In this document: in pieces, positions 33,599 to 43,288 of the stretch
Numbering within the stretch: the stretch's first letter is position 1
Layout of the letters: every line of letters starts with the position of its first letter
NCBI RefSeq assembly: GCF_039529295.1
Contig: NZ_BAAAMN010000048.1
Location: 1-64,000, forward strand
DNA: 64,000 nt
Origin: Yaniella flava
GTDB lineage: Bacteria; Actinomycetota; Actinomycetes; Actinomycetales; Micrococcaceae
Direction: 5' to 3'
Position numbers and translations under genes: made by a program
The notes under the pieces: model-generated
Told to the model about the DNA's origin: nothing
Seen by the model: the letters and a program-made list of their open reading frames with translations, nothing else
Database searches by the model: none

Positions 33599-34669
33599 AT
33601 GACTACGAATCACCATGCATCGTCCATACCCGAGGGAGCCATCGAATTTGGCCTACACACTTTCGGGGACCTCACCCAAGATGTCGAAGGCACCCGCGTG
33701 CTCGACTATCCCGAGGTCCTGCGCAACGTGGTTGCCGAGGGTGTCCTTGCCGATACCGTGGGCGTCGACGTCATCGGCGTCGGCGAACACCACCGTCCCG
33801 ATTATGCGGTCTCCGCGCCCGACGTCGTGCTGACCGCGATCGGTGCCCAAACCGAAAAGATCAAGCTCATTTCGGCCGTCACCGTGTTGTCCTCGGATGA
33901 TCCGGTGCGCGTGCACCAGCGTTTCGCCACCCTGGATGGCATCACCTCGGGTCGCGGAGAAGTCTCACTGGGACGCGGGAGTTTTATCGAATCGTTCCCG
34001 CTGTTTGGCTATGACCTGAGCGACTATGAAGTCCTGTTCGAAGAGAAACTCGAACTCTTCGATCACCTGCGTCGCGAAGAACCCGTCACGTGGTCGGGCA
34101 CCAAGCGCGCGGCACTGGAAAACTATTCGATTTTCCCGACGACGAATCACGAGTATGGTCTGCCAACCTGGGTGGCCGTGGGCGGTTCGCCACAGTCGAT
34201 CGTTCGCGCAGCAAAGTACGGCATGGGGCTGGAGTTGGCGATCATCGGGGGTGCGCCACACCGCTTCGTGCCGCTAGTGGAGTTGTACCACAAGAACATC
34301 GCAGCAAATGGGTTCGATCCCCGTCGCGTGGCAGTCCATTCGCACGGGTTTGTTGCCGCGACCGATGAGGAAGCCATGCAGCGTTACTACCCGTATTGGC
34401 ATCATTCGATGCAGGTACTGGGTCGGGAACGGGGTTGGCCTGAGCCGTCACCGGATCAGTTTGCGCAAGAAGTTCGGAACGGTGCACTGCATCTTGGGTC
34501 GCCTGAGACTGTGGCCCGCAAAGTTGCCAACACCATTCAAACCCTGGGCGCCACCCGTTTTGGTATGAAGTACGGCAACGGGCGATTGCCCCACGAGTAC
34601 ATGATGGAATCCATCGAACTCTATGGCACCAAGGTCAAGCCAATGGTGTTGGAGATGCTCGCCGAGTAG
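33599..34669 (+). CDS. LLM-class (luciferase-like) flavin-dependent oxidoreductase
   Basis: A 356-residue luciferase-like TIM-barrel enzyme using FMNH2 or F420. Typical parts are IEFGLHTFGDLTQD at the N-terminus, GVGEHHRPDYAVSAPDVVL near residue 60, SAVTVLSSDDPVRVHQRFAT near residue 98, and GRGEVSLGRGSF. It belongs to the same superfamily as the genes at 24514 and 49356 but is not close to either. It lies between the sortase and pknB, where many actinobacteria carry a trpG/pabA-like glutamine amidotransferase. The stop is 1 base from the convergent pknB stop. The substrate is unknown. Confidence 0.87.
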   Translation: MTTNHHASSIPEGAIEFGLHTFGDLTQDVEGTRVLDYPEVLRNVVAEGVLADTVGVDVIGVGEHHRPDYAVSAPDVVLTAIGAQTEKIKLISAVTVLSSDDPVRVHQRFATLDGITSGRGEVSLGRGSFIESFPLFGYDLSDYEVLFEEKLELFDHLRREEPVTWSGTKRAALENYSIFPTTNHEYGLPTWVAVGGSPQSIVRAAKYGMGLELAIIGGAPHRFVPLVELYHKNIAANGFDPRRVAVHSHGFVAATDEEAMQRYYPYWHHSMQVLGRERGWPEPSPDQFAQEVRNGALHLGSPETVARKVANTIQTLGATRFGMKYGNGRLPHEYMMESIELYGTKVKPMVLEMLAE

Positions 34670-34670
34670 G

Positions 34671-36551
34671 TTAGCTCTCCTCGTCGGTGGGCGAGTCCTC
34701 ATCATCCGGTGAGGACTCGTCCTCGCTTGGGCTCGGTGAGTCAGTTTCGTCGTCATCTGGCGACGGCGAAGGGCTCTCGGTCTCCTCTGGTTCGGTTGCG
34801 ATGGTCACGGTAATGACCGAACCTTGCGAGGCGTTTTCGCCGGGGTCAACGGATTGCTCGAAGACGCGGCCGGTTTCCTCGTCCGCATTTTCTTCTTCGA
34901 CGACGTCAATACCGAGGCCAAGTTCGGCCGCGGTCAGCGTATTTTCGGCGTCGCCGGCGGTCATCCCGCGAACATCGGGGACTTCAACCTCACCCGACGA
35001 CATTCTCAGCGCCACGGTGGCACCGTAGGACACGGTTGAGCCCAGGGACGGGTTGGTGTCGACGAGTCGATCGCGCGGAATCGTTGCCGAGTTGACGTAT
35101 GAGACGTCGGCGACGGTGAGTCCGAGTTCCTCGAGCGTATCGCGCACGGTCGCTTCCGAAGCGCCCTGCAGCGAGTCGGGGATCTGTACTTCGTCTGGTC
35201 CCAGCGAGATGTTGAGCGTGACTTCGTCGTAGCGCTGCATGGTAACACCGCCGGCCGGTTCTGTTCCGATGGCGCGGTCCCGTTCGACGTCGTCACTGTG
35301 TTCGTACTCCAGAATTGGACGCAATCCCGCGGTGGTCAATGCATTCTGGGCGTCGGTTTCTGGCATGCCGGATACGTCTGGGATGTCGACCTGGTTTTCT
35401 TCGATGCGTTGCTGTTCGGCTTCATTCCAGAACCACCAGCCCGCAAACGCGCCGCCGCCCAGCAGCAGGATGAGCAACAGGGCAATGAGCCAGCCGCGAC
35501 GGCGCTTGGATTTTCGCTTGTCGTCGGCGGTCTCCATTTGGCCGGTCATCTCGTAGTCTTCGGGGAGTTCTTCCCGTGGCTCGAAGATCGAGTCGTCTTT
35601 GGCGGAGATGGGCGCGATCGCCTGGGTGGCTTGTGTATCGCCCGGCACGACGGCGGGTGGGATGACAGCCGTGGATTGGTCGTCGCTGACTGGTATGCCG
35701 TCGTAATGGGCGGCGCGCAGTGCGCTGAGAAATTCTTTGCCGTCTTGGAAACGGTCATCGCGATTCTTGGACAGCGCTTTCTTGAGCACCGATTCTAACG
35801 CGGGCGTAATTTCGGGGACGAGTGTCGATGCCTCGGGTGGTTCTTCGCGGACGTGCTGGTAGGCCACGGCGACGGGGGAGTCACCCACAAACGGTGGGCG
35901 GCCGGTCAGCAGTTCGAACAGGACGCAACCCACTGAGTACAGGTCGGAGCGGAAGTCGACGGCCTCGCCGCGAGCTTGTTCGGGGGAGAGGTATTGCGCG
36001 GTTCCGACGACGGCCTGGGTTTGCGTCATCGTCGCGGAGGTGTCGGAGAGCGCACGTGCGATGCCGAAATCCATGACTTTGACGGCACCGGAGCCATCGA
36101 CCATGACGTTGCCGGGTTTGATGTCGCGGTGCACGATGTCATTTTCGTGTGAGTATGCGACCGCAGCGAGGATGCCTTCGCTCCACTCGACGGCCTGGTC
36201 GAGGCTGACTTCGTCTTTGCGTAGCAGTGCGCGCAGGGTGTCGCCGTCAACATATTCCATGACCATATAGGGCAGGGAGACGTCAGTGTGTTGACCGGTG
36301 TCGGGCAGTTGTTCTTCACCCGTGTCGAAGACCGCAACGATATTTGGATGGTTCAGTGCAGCGGACGCGTGTGCTTCGCGGCGGAATCGGGTTTGGAACT
36401 GTGGGTCTCGGGCCAGATCCGGGCGCATCATTTTGATGGCGACGGTACGGCCAAGGCGTTCATCGCGACCCAGATAGACGTCGGCCATTCCGCCGCGACC
36501 TATCAGTTCACCGACTTCGTACCGGCCATTGATAATTCGTTGTTGGGACAC
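34671..36551 (-). CDS. pknB: PASTA-domain serine/threonine protein kinase PknB
   Basis: A 626-residue membrane kinase that senses peptidoglycan fragments and phosphorylates division and wall-synthesis proteins. The kinase domain covers about residues 10-270: GRGGMADVYLG loop, Lys in VAIKMM, HRDIKPGNVMV catalytic loop and DFGIARAL. One membrane helix (LLILLLGGGAFAGWWFW) lies near residue 360. Three PASTA repeats follow outside, starting VDIPDVSGM, VQIPDSLQG and VEVPDVRGM. The end is an acidic Ser/Pro/Glu/Asp-rich tail of about 45 residues. Four PASTA repeats are usual in mycobacterial PknB, so this one is one short. It is the last gene of the fhaA-to-pknB run. Confidence 0.93.
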   Translation of the reverse strand: MSQQRIINGRYEVGELIGRGGMADVYLGRDERLGRTVAIKMMRPDLARDPQFQTRFRREAHASAALNHPNIVAVFDTGEEQLPDTGQHTDVSLPYMVMEYVDGDTLRALLRKDEVSLDQAVEWSEGILAAVAYSHENDIVHRDIKPGNVMVDGSGAVKVMDFGIARALSDTSATMTQTQAVVGTAQYLSPEQARGEAVDFRSDLYSVGCVLFELLTGRPPFVGDSPVAVAYQHVREEPPEASTLVPEITPALESVLKKALSKNRDDRFQDGKEFLSALRAAHYDGIPVSDDQSTAVIPPAVVPGDTQATQAIAPISAKDDSIFEPREELPEDYEMTGQMETADDKRKSKRRRGWLIALLLILLLGGGAFAGWWFWNEAEQQRIEENQVDIPDVSGMPETDAQNALTTAGLRPILEYEHSDDVERDRAIGTEPAGGVTMQRYDEVTLNISLGPDEVQIPDSLQGASEATVRDTLEELGLTVADVSYVNSATIPRDRLVDTNPSLGSTVSYGATVALRMSSGEVEVPDVRGMTAGDAENTLTAAELGLGIDVVEEENADEETGRVFEQSVDPGENASQGSVITVTIATEPEETESPSPSPDDDETDSPSPSEDESSPDDEDSPTDEES

Positions 36552-36647
36552 AGTTTTCCTTATGAGGCGCTACGCCGCAGGACTATCGTCATGGTCATAG
36601 GCAGTCGCTCCACCATTTCGTTTGGACATTTCATGTGATTTTTCATT

Positions 36648-38489
36648 TTAAGTTGTGGATCCCAGTTGCGTTGGAGATTCTGGCGCTGATGTGCCGTTCG
36701 CTTGCTCGGATCCCGGGGAGTCTGCTGGCTGTTCCTCAGTAGGGACGTTACCGTCAGTCTGGTCGGCACCGTTTCCGTTAGTTGCACCATCGGTGTTGCC
36801 ATTGCCACCGTTTTCTCCGGTTTCGTTACCGGCACCGTCATCGCCTGTTCCATCGGTCTCATCACCGGTGCCGTCGGTATTGCCGTTGCCGTTGGTTCCG
36901 TCTCCACCGGTGCCGTCGGTGCCTCCGTTACCGTCGGGCTGATCTTGACCATTCTCTTGGTTTTGCTCTGGCTGAGGCTCTGGCTCGGGCTCAGGTTCCG
37001 GTTCGGGCGCTGGCTGTTCAGGTTGGGGTGCTGGTTCTTGCTCGATCGCTTCAGCTTCGTTTGAGAAGGTCACGGTGATCTCCTCGCCTTCCTCAACTTC
37101 ACCGGTCGGATTCAGAGCAATCACTGTACCAAATGGATCTGAGTCGTCCCTCTCCACAGCCTCCACGGTGAATCCAAGCTCTTCGAGCTCGGCTGTCACT
37201 TCGTCGATGTTGCGGCCAACGTAGTCGTCAGGATCGATTTCGACGGTCGCCACGGTTTCGGTCTGCGTTGGTTCAGGTTCTGGCTCTTCATCTGAACCCA
37301 GTGAGCCTAACCAGAGGCCGAGACCGACCAGCGCTGCGAGGATGACGATGCCGATGATTGGCCAAAACCATGGGCTACGCTTCTTTTCTTCGTCTTGCGT
37401 CTCAAGGTTGGCCGGACCATCTTCGGGGAGTGCATCGGCGCCCAGTCCAGCGGATCGTGCCGAAACTTGGGACGGAGGGGTGTCGGCTTGTGGCATCGCG
37501 GTCGTTGAACTGGAGGGTTCGTCGGGCATGTTGGTCATGATTTGGGTGGCGTGAGTATCGCTCATGCTTTCGAAGCTCTGAGTATCGATGACTTGGGTGG
37601 CATCCGAATCAAAGCTGCCGGAGGTCACGAATGGGACCATGCCGGGTACCGCATTAATCGCGGCTTGGGTGTCTTGTCGACGTAGGGCTTCGGCTGCTTC
37701 GGCCAGTTTGTCGGCATCGACTGGCCGATCTTCGGCTTCTTTGGCCAACATGGACATGATCAGGGCGCGCACCGGTTCGGGGATGGAATCGGGCAGGTTC
37801 GGTGGGTCGTCGTTCACCTGGGCGAGTGCGATAGCGATCTGGGATTCGCCGGTGAAGGGACGGTGCCCGGCGAGGCATTCGTAACCGATAATGCCCAGCG
37901 AGTAGATGTCGGAGACGCCGGTGGCCTGTTGACCGGTTGCTTGTTCGGGGGCGAGGTACTGGGCGGTGCCCATGACCTGTCCGGTGGCGGTGAGCGGGAC
38001 TTGGTCGGCGAGTCGGGCGATGCCAAAGTCGGTGACTTTGACACGGTTCTTGGCGTCAATCAACAGGTTGCCGGGTTTGATGTCGCGGTGGACGAGGCCT
38101 TGTGCGTGCGCGGCGGATAACGCTCGAGCCGTCTGGGCCATGATACTCAGGGTTCGGTCCGGGGATAACACCTTCTCCCGGTCCAGAATGGCGCTCAACG
38201 GATCCCCGGGTACAAGTTCCATGACCAGAAAGCCGGAGCCTTCTTCTTCGCCGTAGTCAAAGACGTTGGCCACACCGGGGTGGTTCAACAGTGCTGTGTG
38301 TTGGGCTTCGGCGCGGAAGCGGCGGAGGAAGTTCGGGTCCCCGGTGTATTCTTCCTTCAAAATTTTGATGGCGATGATGCGTCCGAGCACGGTGTCGCGT
38401 GCTTTCCAGACTTCGCCCATGCCACCGATGGCGATACGATCGGTCAGTTCGTATCGGCCGCCTAGCGTCATTCCCGATATTGGTCTCAC
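36648..38489 (-). CDS. pknA: Serine/threonine protein kinase PknA with one PASTA repeat and low-complexity tail
   Basis: A 613-residue kinase. The N-terminal domain has GGMGEVWKARD, VHRDIKPGNLLID and DFGIARLAD. A membrane helix (WFWPIIGIVILAALVGLGLWL) is near residue 380. It is followed by one PASTA-like repeat (DDYVGRNIDEVTAELEELGF). From about residue 490 the tail is low complexity: first alternating Pro/Glu/Gln, then many repeats of Asn-Gly-Thr-Asp-Gly. The tail is unusual and encoded by imperfect DNA repeats. The start overlaps the pbpA stop by 4 bases. In mycobacteria PknA controls cell shape with PknB. Confidence 0.92.
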   Translation of the reverse strand: MRPISGMTLGGRYELTDRIAIGGMGEVWKARDTVLGRIIAIKILKEEYTGDPNFLRRFRAEAQHTALLNHPGVANVFDYGEEEGSGFLVMELVPGDPLSAILDREKVLSPDRTLSIMAQTARALSAAHAQGLVHRDIKPGNLLIDAKNRVKVTDFGIARLADQVPLTATGQVMGTAQYLAPEQATGQQATGVSDIYSLGIIGYECLAGHRPFTGESQIAIALAQVNDDPPNLPDSIPEPVRALIMSMLAKEAEDRPVDADKLAEAAEALRRQDTQAAINAVPGMVPFVTSGSFDSDATQVIDTQSFESMSDTHATQIMTNMPDEPSSSTTAMPQADTPPSQVSARSAGLGADALPEDGPANLETQDEEKKRSPWFWPIIGIVILAALVGLGLWLGSLGSDEEPEPEPTQTETVATVEIDPDDYVGRNIDEVTAELEELGFTVEAVERDDSDPFGTVIALNPTGEVEEGEEITVTFSNEAEAIEQEPAPQPEQPAPEPEPEPEPEPQPEQNQENGQDQPDGNGGTDGTGGDGTNGNGNTDGTGDETDGTGDDGAGNETGENGGNGNTDGATNGNGADQTDGNVPTEEQPADSPGSEQANGTSAPESPTQLGSTT

Positions 38490-39934
38490 TGTTCGACCAC
38501 CGCCTCCACGATTGTCCCGATGTTATCTACCGTGAGTCGGTGTCCCACGGAGTAATCAACATTTCTATACACGAGTGTCACCGCTACTTGTGGATCATCG
38601 ATCGGTGCGAAACCGGTGATCCATGAATTGACTTTATCTTCTGTTCCGATTTCAGCTGTACCGGTTTTTGCTGCGATCGGAACTGATGACTGCGCTGCTG
38701 CGGCCGTTCCGGCTTCCACGGTTTGGGTCATCATTTGTGTCATTTGGGAAGCAGTTTCTTCGCTGATGGCCTCCGAATACACTTCCGGTTGCGGTTCTTC
38801 AAGCAGATTCATGTCCGGCCCACGCACCGAGTCGACGAGCTGCGGATTCATCACGGTGCCGTCGTTCGCGATGCCCGCGGCGATCATGTTCATCTGTAAG
38901 GCGCTGGCTTGCACATCGACCTGGCCAAGCACGGATTGTGCCAGGGTGGCATCGTGCAGCTCTTCGTCAGGGAAATATGATGCTTCGACCGAAAGGGGGA
39001 TGGTGATGGAATCATCATTGAAACCGAAGCGTTCGGCAACATCGAGGATAGGTTCCTGGCCCATATCCATGGCGGCTTGTGAGAACGGTGTGTTACACGA
39101 TTGCGCAAAGACCCATGTGAATTCTGCGGAATTTCGTTGCGCGCATGCACCGCCGCCGAAGTTCGTGATGGGAACGTCGGCTTGCGGTAGGTCCAAGCTA
39201 TTGGGGACGTCCATGACGGTGTCGGTATCGTACTCGCCGGATTCGAGCATCGCGATGGCATCAATGAGTTTAAACGTGGAACCGGGCTGCGCCGTATCTG
39301 CTGTCGGCTGGTTCATATACGGGCTTACACCTGACTCGACCAGTGCATCCATATTTTCTGATGCTTCGGTGGTCGAATGCACAGCCAACTGGTTGGTGTC
39401 ATAACTTGGCCGCGACGTCATGGCCAGGACACGTCCGGTATCGATTTCGGTGACGACGACGGAGCCTTGAACACCCTCGGGGATGAGATCATAGGCGGCT
39501 TCTTGCGCTGCCGGGTCGAGGGTCAACTCAACCGAGGCCCCGGGGTTTTCTTCCCCGGTCAGGTTTTGCCGCAGTCGTTCAACGAACAGGTCGTCGGAGG
39601 TGCCCGAGAGCCATTCGTTGAGGCGTTGTTCCAAACCTGTCTGGCCGTAGTTCAGCGAGTAGAACCCGGTGAGTCCGGAGTAGAGTTCGGGTTGGTTGTA
39701 GACGCGCTGATAATTGAAGCTGGTTGAATCGCTGGGTACGGATTCGGCGATAGGTTCACCGGCCACCAGAATGGGGCCGCGGGGTCCACCGAATTGTTTA
39801 TACAGTTCGCGAGTGTTGGCCTCGTGGGTGCGCAGATCTTCGGCGCCGATGACCTGAATGTAGCTGGCTGCGCCAATGAGCACGAGGAAGATGGCAACGA
39901 TGCCGAACCATGCGTATCGTACGGATTCATTCAT
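38486..39934 (-). CDS. pbpA: Penicillin-binding protein PbpA (class B transpeptidase)
   Basis: A 482-residue class B PBP that cross-links peptidoglycan. The N-terminal membrane helix is WFGIVAIFLVLIGAASYIQV. The active-site triad is visible: SxxK in PGSTFKLIDAI near residue 220, SCN in FAQSCNTPFSQA near residue 276, and KTG in PIAAKTGTAEIG near residue 410. It overlaps rodA by 4 bases and pknA by 4. Pairing with RodA is standard: RodA polymerises the glycan strand and PbpA cross-links it. Confidence 0.93.
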   Translation of the reverse strand: MNESVRYAWFGIVAIFLVLIGAASYIQVIGAEDLRTHEANTRELYKQFGGPRGPILVAGEPIAESVPSDSTSFNYQRVYNQPELYSGLTGFYSLNYGQTGLEQRLNEWLSGTSDDLFVERLRQNLTGEENPGASVELTLDPAAQEAAYDLIPEGVQGSVVVTEIDTGRVLAMTSRPSYDTNQLAVHSTTEASENMDALVESGVSPYMNQPTADTAQPGSTFKLIDAIAMLESGEYDTDTVMDVPNSLDLPQADVPITNFGGGACAQRNSAEFTWVFAQSCNTPFSQAAMDMGQEPILDVAERFGFNDDSITIPLSVEASYFPDEELHDATLAQSVLGQVDVQASALQMNMIAAGIANDGTVMNPQLVDSVRGPDMNLLEEPQPEVYSEAISEETASQMTQMMTQTVEAGTAAAAQSSVPIAAKTGTAEIGTEDKVNSWITGFAPIDDPQVAVTLVYRNVDYSVGHRLTVDNIGTIVEAVVEQ

Positions 39935-41346
39935 GAACGTTCACCCGCTTCCACAGGTCGTCCGGGGCCGGAGGCTCCTGCACCGAAGCCCGAAGCGTTG
40001 ACCATTGGGCCGGCTTGCATCGGTCGGTTGGCGGTATGGGAAATGAGTAAGACGAGCCCCATGATCATCCAGTTTGATAACAATGACGAACCACCGGCAG
40101 CCATAAACGGTGTGGTCAGCCCGGTTAGTGGGATCACGCGTAGGACACCACCGACGACGACGAAGATCTGGATGGCCATGGCGCACCCCAGCCCCGCGGC
40201 TAACAGTTTGCCAAAGGCGTCGCGCGCGGATAGTCCGATGCGCATGATGCGGGTGATGAGCACGAAGAAGACCAACAAAATGGCAGTGAGTCCGACGAGA
40301 CCGAGTTCTTCACCGAACGATGCGATGATCATGTCCGAGTTTGCTGCGAACACCATGTCTGGACGGCCTTCACCCAGACCCGAGCCGAAGAGCCCACCCG
40401 AGGCGAGCCCGAAGAGTCCTTGGACCACCTGGTGGGAGCCGTGTTCGGCGTAAATCATGTCCATATCGAATGCATTGAGCCAGCCGTCAATACGGGCTTG
40501 GACGTGTGGGAAGAGACTGGCGGCGATGACGGCACCGACACCTGCGGCGCCCACCCCAAGGACGAGCCAGGATAGGCGCGAGGTCGCCAAGTAAATCATC
40601 GCCATGAACAACCCGAAGAACAGCACGGCTGAGCCGAGGTCACGCTGGAAAATGAGTACACCCATGGCCACGAGCCACGCGACGACGAGTGGGCCGAGGT
40701 CTTGGAGCCGGGGGAAGGTTAGCGGGCCAAGCTTCTTGCCGGCCAGCAGGATGAGGTCGCGGTTAGCGCTGAGGTAGGAGGCGAAGAAGATTGCTAGGGT
40801 CAGTTTGGCGACTTCACCGGGTTGGAATGAGCCGATGCCAAGGTTGACCCAAATGCGGGCACCATAAATTTCGACACCGATGAATGGCAAGAACGGCAGG
40901 ATGAGCAGTATCGCTGAGGCGAGGAGCCACACGTAGGTGAAGCGGCGCATGTTGCGGTAGTCGACGATGAACCACACGATGGCCATCGAGATGACTAGCG
41001 ACAGCGCCGTCCACAGCAGTTGGTTGTTGGCGAGTCCTTCGCCGGGTGGTACCAGGTCCAACCGGTGGATCATGGCGAGGCCCAGACCGTTGAGTGTTAG
41101 CGCGAGCGGCAGGATGTATTGGTCGGAAAATGGTGCGCGCAGCCGCAGTACGATATGGAAGATGATGGCCAAGGCGAACATCACACCGAGTTGTACCCAG
41201 TAGTGGGCGTCCAGTGCTTGGTCCATACCCAGGCCTGAAAGCATGTAGGCGCCCGAGCCGATGGCTACGGCCATCACAATGAGGACGATTTCGGTGACGC
41301 GCAGCGGTTTCTTGATGGGCTGGTCAGTCGTGACGGCGTCGGTCAT
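39931..41346 (-). CDS. rodA: SEDS-family peptidoglycan glycosyltransferase RodA
   Basis: A 471-residue SEDS protein with about twelve membrane segments. The catalytic-Asp region FQRDLGSAVLFFGLFMAMIY and the C-terminal VVGGVLRVIPLTGLTTPFMA then GGSSLLSNW are family signatures. The protein polymerises lipid II into glycan strands. It is placed between pbpA and pstP with overlapping stops and starts, as in other actinobacteria. It starts with a longer cytoplasmic N-terminus than E. coli RodA, as usual for this phylum. Confidence 0.93.
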   Translation of the reverse strand: MTDAVTTDQPIKKPLRVTEIVLIVMAVAIGSGAYMLSGLGMDQALDAHYWVQLGVMFALAIIFHIVLRLRAPFSDQYILPLALTLNGLGLAMIHRLDLVPPGEGLANNQLLWTALSLVISMAIVWFIVDYRNMRRFTYVWLLASAILLILPFLPFIGVEIYGARIWVNLGIGSFQPGEVAKLTLAIFFASYLSANRDLILLAGKKLGPLTFPRLQDLGPLVVAWLVAMGVLIFQRDLGSAVLFFGLFMAMIYLATSRLSWLVLGVGAAGVGAVIAASLFPHVQARIDGWLNAFDMDMIYAEHGSHQVVQGLFGLASGGLFGSGLGEGRPDMVFAANSDMIIASFGEELGLVGLTAILLVFFVLITRIMRIGLSARDAFGKLLAAGLGCAMAIQIFVVVGGVLRVIPLTGLTTPFMAAGGSSLLSNWMIMGLVLLISHTANRPMQAGPMVNASGFGAGASGPGRPVEAGERS

Positions 41347-42800
41347 TATGGGTTCCCTCCCATCGCTCCGGCGGTTGCTCCACCGATGGAGCCGGAGGCA
41401 CCCACGCCGTTGGAGGCGATGGGGATATCCGAGTCGTCGGCCTGATCGCCCGGCGAGACCGGCGGGGCCTCGGGGATCAGCGCGGATTCGAGATCCATCA
41501 AAATCTCTTCAGCGTGGTTGAGATCCTGTGCTGGCAGGCCGGTTTCAACACGTTGACGGCTATAACCGGGCAGCCTGGCCAGCGGGATGTCGGTGGATTG
41601 TTCCAGCGAGGATAACTCGAGTGGACCAATTGCCTGGGGCACGCCCTGATAGATGGCTACGTGGTCCTGTTCGGTGCCCACGTAGTACTGTCCGCGAATC
41701 CAAAGGAAACCGACGGCTAGGGAGGTGGCGAAGAGGATGAGGAACACGCCCACCATAGTCAGCAGCGGCCAGGAGCGCCGACCGGTTGGGACGGCATCTT
41801 CTTCGAGTTCTTCGCGCGGTGCCGGAGCGGCTGGCTCGGCAGCATCAGAAGCGCCATGCAACAGTGCTGCGGCACGCTTTTGCGAGGAGGACCGGGTGAC
41901 GACCGGGATCTGATCGGTATCGGTGGCAAGTTCAGCTGCACCCACCAGCAGGTGTGGACGAGAGGCGAGGTCGGCGCGCAACAGGGACGCAGACACTGAC
42001 TCACCGTTCTGTGCGGCAGAAACCTCGCGAGCCGATTCAGTGAGTTCATCGGTTTTGGGATTATTTCCGGCGGTGATCTGACGTTCGGCGGTTTCAAACA
42101 CCACGATCGTGACGTTATCGGGCGCACCACGGTTCAGTGTTTCATCGATGAGATCCCGACAAATATCGTCGAGTGGCTTATCGGCGCGCAGCAGTTGTTC
42201 AATGGTCTCGTCCTCGACGACGGCGTTGAGCCCGTCGGAGCACAATAGCCAACGTTCGCCGGGTTCGGTGGCAAATGAGGTGACATCCAGCTCGGGGGAG
42301 GCGTCCACGTCGCCCAGCACACGCATGAGCACGTTTTTATGGGGGTGGGATTCGGCGTCGGCTGCACTGATGCGGCCTTCGTCGATCAGGCGCTGGACGA
42401 AGGTGTGGTCGGCCGAAAGCTGTTGGAACGCATCGTGTTTGAGTCGGTAGGCCCGAGAGTCACCGATGTGGGCCATGTGCAGGATGTCGTTGTCGACCAT
42501 CACAGCAGTACAGGTGGTGCCCATCCCCGCCAGTTTGGGGTTGTCGTGCACGAGATCATTGAGGATCAGGTTTGCCGATTGGATCTCATCGGGAAGCATG
42601 GTGGCCGGATCTGGGTGATCATTGCGATCCAGCGGAGCAAGGTCGAGCACCACTGAGGCTGAGGCGACGTCGCCGCCCACGTGGCCGCCCATCCCATCGG
42701 CCACGACAGCAAGGAAATGGCCAACGTAGGCCGAGTCGTCGTTTTTTGAACGCACTCGTCCGACGTCAGAGCGGGCAGCGAAGTTCAGCTCGAGGGCCAT
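41346..42800 (-). CDS. pstP: PP2C-family protein phosphatase PstP
   Basis: A 484-residue membrane phosphatase that reverses PknA/PknB phosphorylation. The PP2C metal-binding motifs are in order: SDVGRVRSKNDDSAY near residue 10, VADGMGGHVGGD near residue 34, GDSRAYRL near residue 115, LLCSDGLN near residue 190 and PDNVTIVVF near residue 230. A membrane helix (LLTMVGVFLILFATSLAVGF) lies near residue 350 and a shorter extracellular part follows. It overlaps rodA by one base and follows fhaB by 2 bases. Confidence 0.93.
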   Translation of the reverse strand: MALELNFAARSDVGRVRSKNDDSAYVGHFLAVVADGMGGHVGGDVASASVVLDLAPLDRNDHPDPATMLPDEIQSANLILNDLVHDNPKLAGMGTTCTAVMVDNDILHMAHIGDSRAYRLKHDAFQQLSADHTFVQRLIDEGRISAADAESHPHKNVLMRVLGDVDASPELDVTSFATEPGERWLLCSDGLNAVVEDETIEQLLRADKPLDDICRDLIDETLNRGAPDNVTIVVFETAERQITAGNNPKTDELTESAREVSAAQNGESVSASLLRADLASRPHLLVGAAELATDTDQIPVVTRSSSQKRAAALLHGASDAAEPAAPAPREELEEDAVPTGRRSWPLLTMVGVFLILFATSLAVGFLWIRGQYYVGTEQDHVAIYQGVPQAIGPLELSSLEQSTDIPLARLPGYSRQRVETGLPAQDLNHAEEILMDLESALIPEAPPVSPGDQADDSDIPIASNGVGASGSIGGATAGAMGGNP

Positions 42801-42802
42801 GG

Positions 42803-43285
42803 TTATGCCTTCAGCTCCATGACAGTTTTGCCAATGCGCACAGCTGTGCCCGGATCAATGGGCATGGTTCGTGTGAGTTGTTCACCCTGCACGAAGGTTC
42901 CGTTGGTTGAGCCAAGATCTTCCAGAAACCAGCGACTGCCTTGCGGGAACAGTCGAGCATGGCGGCCCGAAGCATAGTCGTCTTCAAGGACCAGACCGGC
43001 GTCTTGGGCGCGACCGATCAACAGCGGTTGGCCGCCAAGATCGATGGTTCGACCTGTCAGTGGGCCTTCGGTGACGATGAGCCGTGAAGCCAGCGCACGT
43101 TGCGGTACCGGGGCGACTTCGGGTGTTTCTGCCGGGTCATCATCTTTTTTTGCTTTCCGGCGGGTCAGGCGTGCCGGACGAGCGATCTGGAGGGACCGAC
43201 CTTGAGAACCGATGACCGAGAACACAAATATCCACAGCAGGGCGAGGAGCCCAAACCGCAGTGCGGTGATCGCTAATTCGCTCAC
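42803..43285 (-). CDS. fhaB: FHA-domain protein FhaB (FipA type)
   Basis: A 160-residue protein with one N-terminal membrane helix (ALRFGLLALLWIFVFSVIG) and a C-terminal FHA domain. The phosphothreonine-binding residues are in LLIGRAQDAGLVLEDDYASG, GRHARLF and LGSTNGTFVQG. It binds phosphorylated threonines of kinase targets and links PknA/B signalling to division proteins. Gaps of 2 and 3 bases to its neighbours show one operon. Confidence 0.92.
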   Translation of the reverse strand: MSELAITALRFGLLALLWIFVFSVIGSQGRSLQIARPARLTRRKAKKDDDPAETPEVAPVPQRALASRLIVTEGPLTGRTIDLGGQPLLIGRAQDAGLVLEDDYASGRHARLFPQGSRWFLEDLGSTNGTFVQGEQLTRTMPIDPGTAVRIGKTVMELKA

Positions 43286-43288
43286 GGG

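Noticed and set aside
36755..36960. Tandem DNA repeats at the pknA tail taken as a CRISPR or satellite array
   Set aside because: The repeats are imperfect, have no constant spacer length and encode the Asn/Gly/Thr/Asp tail in frame.
36655..37078. Plus-strand open frames across the pknA tail
   Set aside because: They are shadows created by the repeated codons of the tail; the kinase frame on the minus strand is clearly the real one.
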